DNA of 64,000 nucleotides from positions 23,481 through 87,480 of the forward strand of contig JAHIQI010000066.1 in NCBI GenBank assembly GCA_018902755.1, in the 5' to 3' direction. The stretch comes from Pseudomonadota bacterium. GTDB taxonomy: Bacteria; Desulfobacterota; Desulfarculia; Desulfarculales; Desulfarculaceae. Below, one piece after another: positions 61,781 to 64,000 of this stretch (positions are counted from its first letter, which is position 1; the number at the start of each line of letters is the position of its first letter). The notes beneath the pieces are model-generated. The model saw nothing but the letters and a program-made list of their open reading frames with translations, had not been told where the DNA came from and did no database searches. Position numbers and translations under genes: made by a program.

Positions 61781-62539
61781 TTGTCCTATGTGATCGCGGT
61801 GGCAGGCAAGGGCGGTGTGGGCAAAACCACGGTCGCCGGTATGATGGTGCGCTGGCTGGTGGAGCACGACAAGACCCCCATCCTGGCGGTCGACGCCGAT
61901 TCCAATAGTAATTTCAATGAGGTGCTTGGTCTGGAACTGGAAGGCACCCTGGGCGAGGCCCGCGAGGACATGAAAAAGGGCCAAAGCGAGGGCATGACCA
62001 AGAATCTTTTCATCGAAATGCGGGTCAACCAGAGCCTGGCCGAGGCCGAGGGATTCGACCTCATCGCCATGGGCCGTCCCGAGGGGGCGGGCTGCTACTG
62101 CGCGGCCAACCACCTGCTCACCGAGTCCATGGACAAGCTGGCCGACAACTATAACTACCTGGTGGTGGACAACGAGGCGGGCATGGAGCACATCAGCCGG
62201 GTGACCACCCAGCACGTGGACCTGCTCCTGGTGGTCAGCGACCCCAGCCGCCGCTCCCTGCAGGCCGCCCAGCGGGTGACCGAACTGGCCAAGGAGATGA
62301 AGGTGCTCCGGGGCAAGTCCTACCTGGTTTTGTCCATGGTGCGCGGCGAGCCCAGCCCGGAGCTCTTGGCCACGGTGAAGGAAATGGGCCTGGAATTGGC
62401 CGGGGTGATCCCCGATGATCCCATGCTGGCCGATTACGACCTCAAGGGCCTGCCCACCAGCACCCTGCCCATGGAAAGCCCGGCTAAGAGTGCGGCTTTT
62501 AAGGTCTTTGACAAAGTCATGGCCGAGGCCCAGGCCTAG
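61781..62539 (+). CDS. CooC-type CODH/ACS maturation ATPase (copy 2)
   Basis: 252 aa from a TTG with GGGAG 8 nt upstream. Deviant Walker A AGKGGVGKTT, DADSNSNFNEVLG, and the CxC motif GCYCAANHLL (C105, C107). It matches the CooC/AcsF group and differs from the paralog at 37660. Its place directly before cdhD suggests metal insertion into CODH or acetyl-CoA synthase, as for AcsF. A TTGACA at 61704 with a weak -10 element may be its promoter. Confidence 0.9.
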   Translation: MSYVIAVAGKGGVGKTTVAGMMVRWLVEHDKTPILAVDADSNSNFNEVLGLELEGTLGEAREDMKKGQSEGMTKNLFIEMRVNQSLAEAEGFDLIAMGRPEGAGCYCAANHLLTESMDKLADNYNYLVVDNEAGMEHISRVTTQHVDLLLVVSDPSRRSLQAAQRVTELAKEMKVLRGKSYLVLSMVRGEPSPELLATVKEMGLELAGVIPDDPMLADYDLKGLPTSTLPMESPAKSAAFKVFDKVMAEAQA

Positions 62540-62541
62540 GC

Positions 62542-62565
62542 GAATCGCCCCATGAGGGGCGATTC
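62542..62565 (+). terminator. Perfect hairpin after the second cooC
   Basis: GAATCGCCCC-ATGA-GGGGCGATTC, a 10-bp perfect stem. It lacks a T tract, so termination is possible but not certain. Confidence 0.55.
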
Positions 62566-62608
62566 ATGTAGTCTAGTCAGCGATAACAGACAGTTATGCA
62601 TTTTTTCT

Positions 62609-62853
62609 TGACACGTTTTTTTTATTAGCGTAGCGTGGGACCCGTTTCAAATGGTAAGCAAATTGGCCTAGGCCAATTTTTTTAAGCCGGGCATTGTACC
62701 ACCGCTCACAAGGCGCTGAGCACGAAAGTGGAAACAATGACCGTTACCGCTGGTTCTCCACTGGGGGCCATGAAGGGCGCCCGTTGGGTTAAGTTTACTG
62801 ATTCCTAACACTTGGGATGAGAACATCCCCTTGTTCAGTTGGAGGGAATTGCT
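62609..62853 (+). promoter_or_regulatory. Structured leader upstream of cdhD
   Basis: TTGACA near 62609 may be a -35 element with a poor -10. Next comes a perfect 20-bp palindrome AAATTGGCCTAGGCCAATTT at 62660-62679 running into seven T, an apparent terminator inside the leader. Further hairpins are CAC-gaaa-GTG at 62721-62730 and GGGATG-agaa-CATCCC at ~62815-62830, the last ending ~20 nt before the start codon. No known riboswitch consensus was recognised. Confidence 0.5.
62737..62808 (+). CDS. Possible leader peptide upstream of cdhD
   Basis: A 23-codon frame, MTVTAGSPLGAMKGARWVKF then TDS, lies between the internal palindrome and cdhD. There is only a weak GTGGAAA ribosome-binding sequence. 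It may be chance or a regulatory short frame. Confidence 0.25.
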   Translation: MTVTAGSPLGAMKGARWVKFTDS

Positions 62854-64000
62854 GTGGCCTTTGAGATTCCAACCATTAAATACTCCGGCGCTATTAAACA
62901 GGTAACGCTGGGCAAAGGGGACCAAGCCCTCACCGTGGGCGGGGAAACCTGTTACCCCTTCCATTCCTGGGAAGGCAAAACCCCGACCAAGCCCATCATC
63001 GCCATGGAAGTCTGGGACTTCGAGCCCAATGAGTGGCCCGAGGCGGCCAAGGCTCCCTTTGCTGGCGTGCTGGGCGATCCGGCGGCTTGGGCCAAAAAGA
63101 ACGTGGAAGAGTTCGGGGCCGAAGCCATCGTGGTGCAGCTCAAATCCACCGACCCCAACGGCCTGGACGCCTCTCCCGCGGCGGCCAGCGAGGTGGTGGG
63201 CAAGGTCCTGGGCGCGGTGAACGTGCCGGTCATCGTCTGGGGCAGCGCCAACCCGGCCAAGGACGCCGAGGTGCTCAAGAAGATCGCCGAGGATTACGCC
63301 GGCAAGAATCTTCTGCTGGGCCCGGTGGACGAGGACAACCATAAGCAGATCGGCGCGGCCGCCCTGGCCTACGACCAATCGCTTATCTCCTCCAGCCCCA
63401 TCGACGTGAACCTGGCCAAGCAGCTCAACATCCTGCTGAGCAACTTGGGCGTGTCCCTGGACCGCCTGATCATCGACCCCACCACCGGTGGCCTGGGCTA
63501 CGGCATGGAGTACAGCTACTCGGTGATGGAGCGCATCCGGGCCGCCGCCCTGGTGCAGGACGACGACAAGCTGGTTCTGCCCATGATCAACAACGTGGGC
63601 AACGAGGTCTGGAAGTGCAAGGAAGCCAACCAGACCCAGGAAGACGCCCCCGAGTTGGGCGACGCCATGAAGCGCGGCGTTTACATGGAAACCGCCGCCG
63701 CGGTCAGCTACCTGCTGGCCGGCACCGACATTCTGCTTATCAGGCACCCCGAGACGGTTAAGCTGGTCAAGACCTTCATCGACGCGGTGATGGCCGAGCG
63801 CGCCCCGGCCGCCGAGAAGGTCGCCGTGGACCGTCCCAAGGCCGCCATGCTGGCCGGCGCCAAGGCCAAGCCCGCCGCGCCCAAGCCCGCAGCCGCCCCC
63901 GCAGCCGCCCCGGCCGCCGCCCCCAAGGCAGCGCCCAAGGCAGCGCCCAAGCTGGCCGCCGTGCCCAAGCCCGAGGCCAAGCCCGCGCCTGCAGCCGCCC
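62854..64000 (+). CDS. cdhD: CO dehydrogenase/acetyl-CoA synthase corrinoid protein, delta subunit (3' end outside window)
   Basis: Begins at a GTG with GGAGG 8 nt upstream; 382 codons visible. The TIM-barrel sequence (EVWDFEPNEWPEAAKAPFAG, VVQLKSTDPNGLDASPAAAS, LLLGPVDEDNHKQIGAAALA, IIDPTTGGLGYGMEYSYSVM, LLAGTDILLIRHPETVKLVK) is that of the CdhD/AcsD subunit. With the gamma subunit it forms the corrinoid iron-sulfur protein that passes a methyl group to acetyl-CoA synthase. From ~residue 320 an Ala/Pro/Lys-rich low-complexity tail begins and runs off the window. Confidence 0.93.
   Translation, partial: MAFEIPTIKYSGAIKQVTLGKGDQALTVGGETCYPFHSWEGKTPTKPIIAMEVWDFEPNEWPEAAKAPFAGVLGDPAAWAKKNVEEFGAEAIVVQLKSTDPNGLDASPAAASEVVGKVLGAVNVPVIVWGSANPAKDAEVLKKIAEDYAGKNLLLGPVDEDNHKQIGAAALAYDQSLISSSPIDVNLAKQLNILLSNLGVSLDRLIIDPTTGGLGYGMEYSYSVMERIRAAALVQDDDKLVLPMINNVGNEVWKCKEANQTQEDAPELGDAMKRGVYMETAAAVSYLLAGTDILLIRHPETVKLVKTFIDAVMAERAPAAEKVAVDRPKAAMLAGAKAKPAAPKPAAAPAAAPAAAPKAAPKAAPKLAAVPKPEAKPAPAAA

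Noticed and set aside
62660..62853. Cobalamin, THF or SAM riboswitch before cdhD
   Set aside because: None of the conserved boxes of these classes could be found; left as an unassigned structured leader.

Overview
The window is GC-rich, densely coded bacterial chromosome. Gene content points to an anaerobic deltaproteobacterium (Desulfobacterota), plausibly a Desulfarculales-type sulfate reducer. The reasons are: a CO dehydrogenase/acetyl-CoA synthase subunit (CdhD) with two CooC-type maturation ATPases, paired b and b' ATP synthase subunits, TrmFO, and the PAS/Cys module typical of this group. The taxon is an inference; no rRNA or tRNA gene was found.

Layout. 1-4.5 kb: ATP synthase genes atpF'-F-H-A-G on the minus strand with a clear promoter, preceded by a bactofilin. 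4.6-11.4 kb: a TPR protein and the cell-shape operon mreB-mreC-mreD-mrdA-rodA. 11.7-17.3 kb: the origin-proximal cluster rpmH-rnpA-yidD-yidC-jag-mnmE-rsmG, ending in two parS sites. 17.6-26.2 kb: PAS histidine kinase, trmFO, a membrane protein, rimO and a TtuA-like tRNA thiolase. 26.3-27.6 kb: an AT-rich pentapeptide-repeat gene carrying an in-frame stop. 27.9-34.8 kb: iron-sulfur protein, a sigma-70 factor, a CysK-CysRS-like fusion and small secreted proteins. 35-42 kb: Smr and DUF3786 proteins, a [2Fe-2S] protein with CooC, an AsmA-like gene with a frameshift, and a PAS/Cys membrane sensor. 42-52 kb: gyrA-gpsA-glycosidase (minus), a lipoprotein, two alpha/beta hydrolases and gyrB. 52.4-58.2 kb: SDR, VWA protein, GAF protein, methyltransferase and small membrane protein. 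58.2-61.5 kb: dnaA-dnaN (minus) with an AT-rich spacer. 61.8-64 kb: second CooC and the start of cdhD.

Many genes serve chromosome replication and segregation (dnaA, dnaN, gyrA, gyrB, parS), so the window probably lies near the replication origin, although parA/parB are absent and oriC cannot be fixed by eye. A second theme is modification of the translation apparatus (MnmE, RsmG, TrmFO, RimO, TtuA-like). A third is maturation of the Wood-Ljungdahl CODH/ACS enzyme.

The most unusual non-coding feature is a set of three dispersed palindromic repeat families: about 10 short hairpins, at least 7 copies of a ~120-bp foldback unit, and 2 copies of a longer element with GTCATTGCGAGG ends. They occupy intergenic islands that always lie beside at least one gene 3' end. 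The most unusual gene is the cysteine synthase/cysteinyl-tRNA synthetase-like fusion, whose synthetase part keeps its zinc ligands but has degenerate HIGH and KMSKS motifs.
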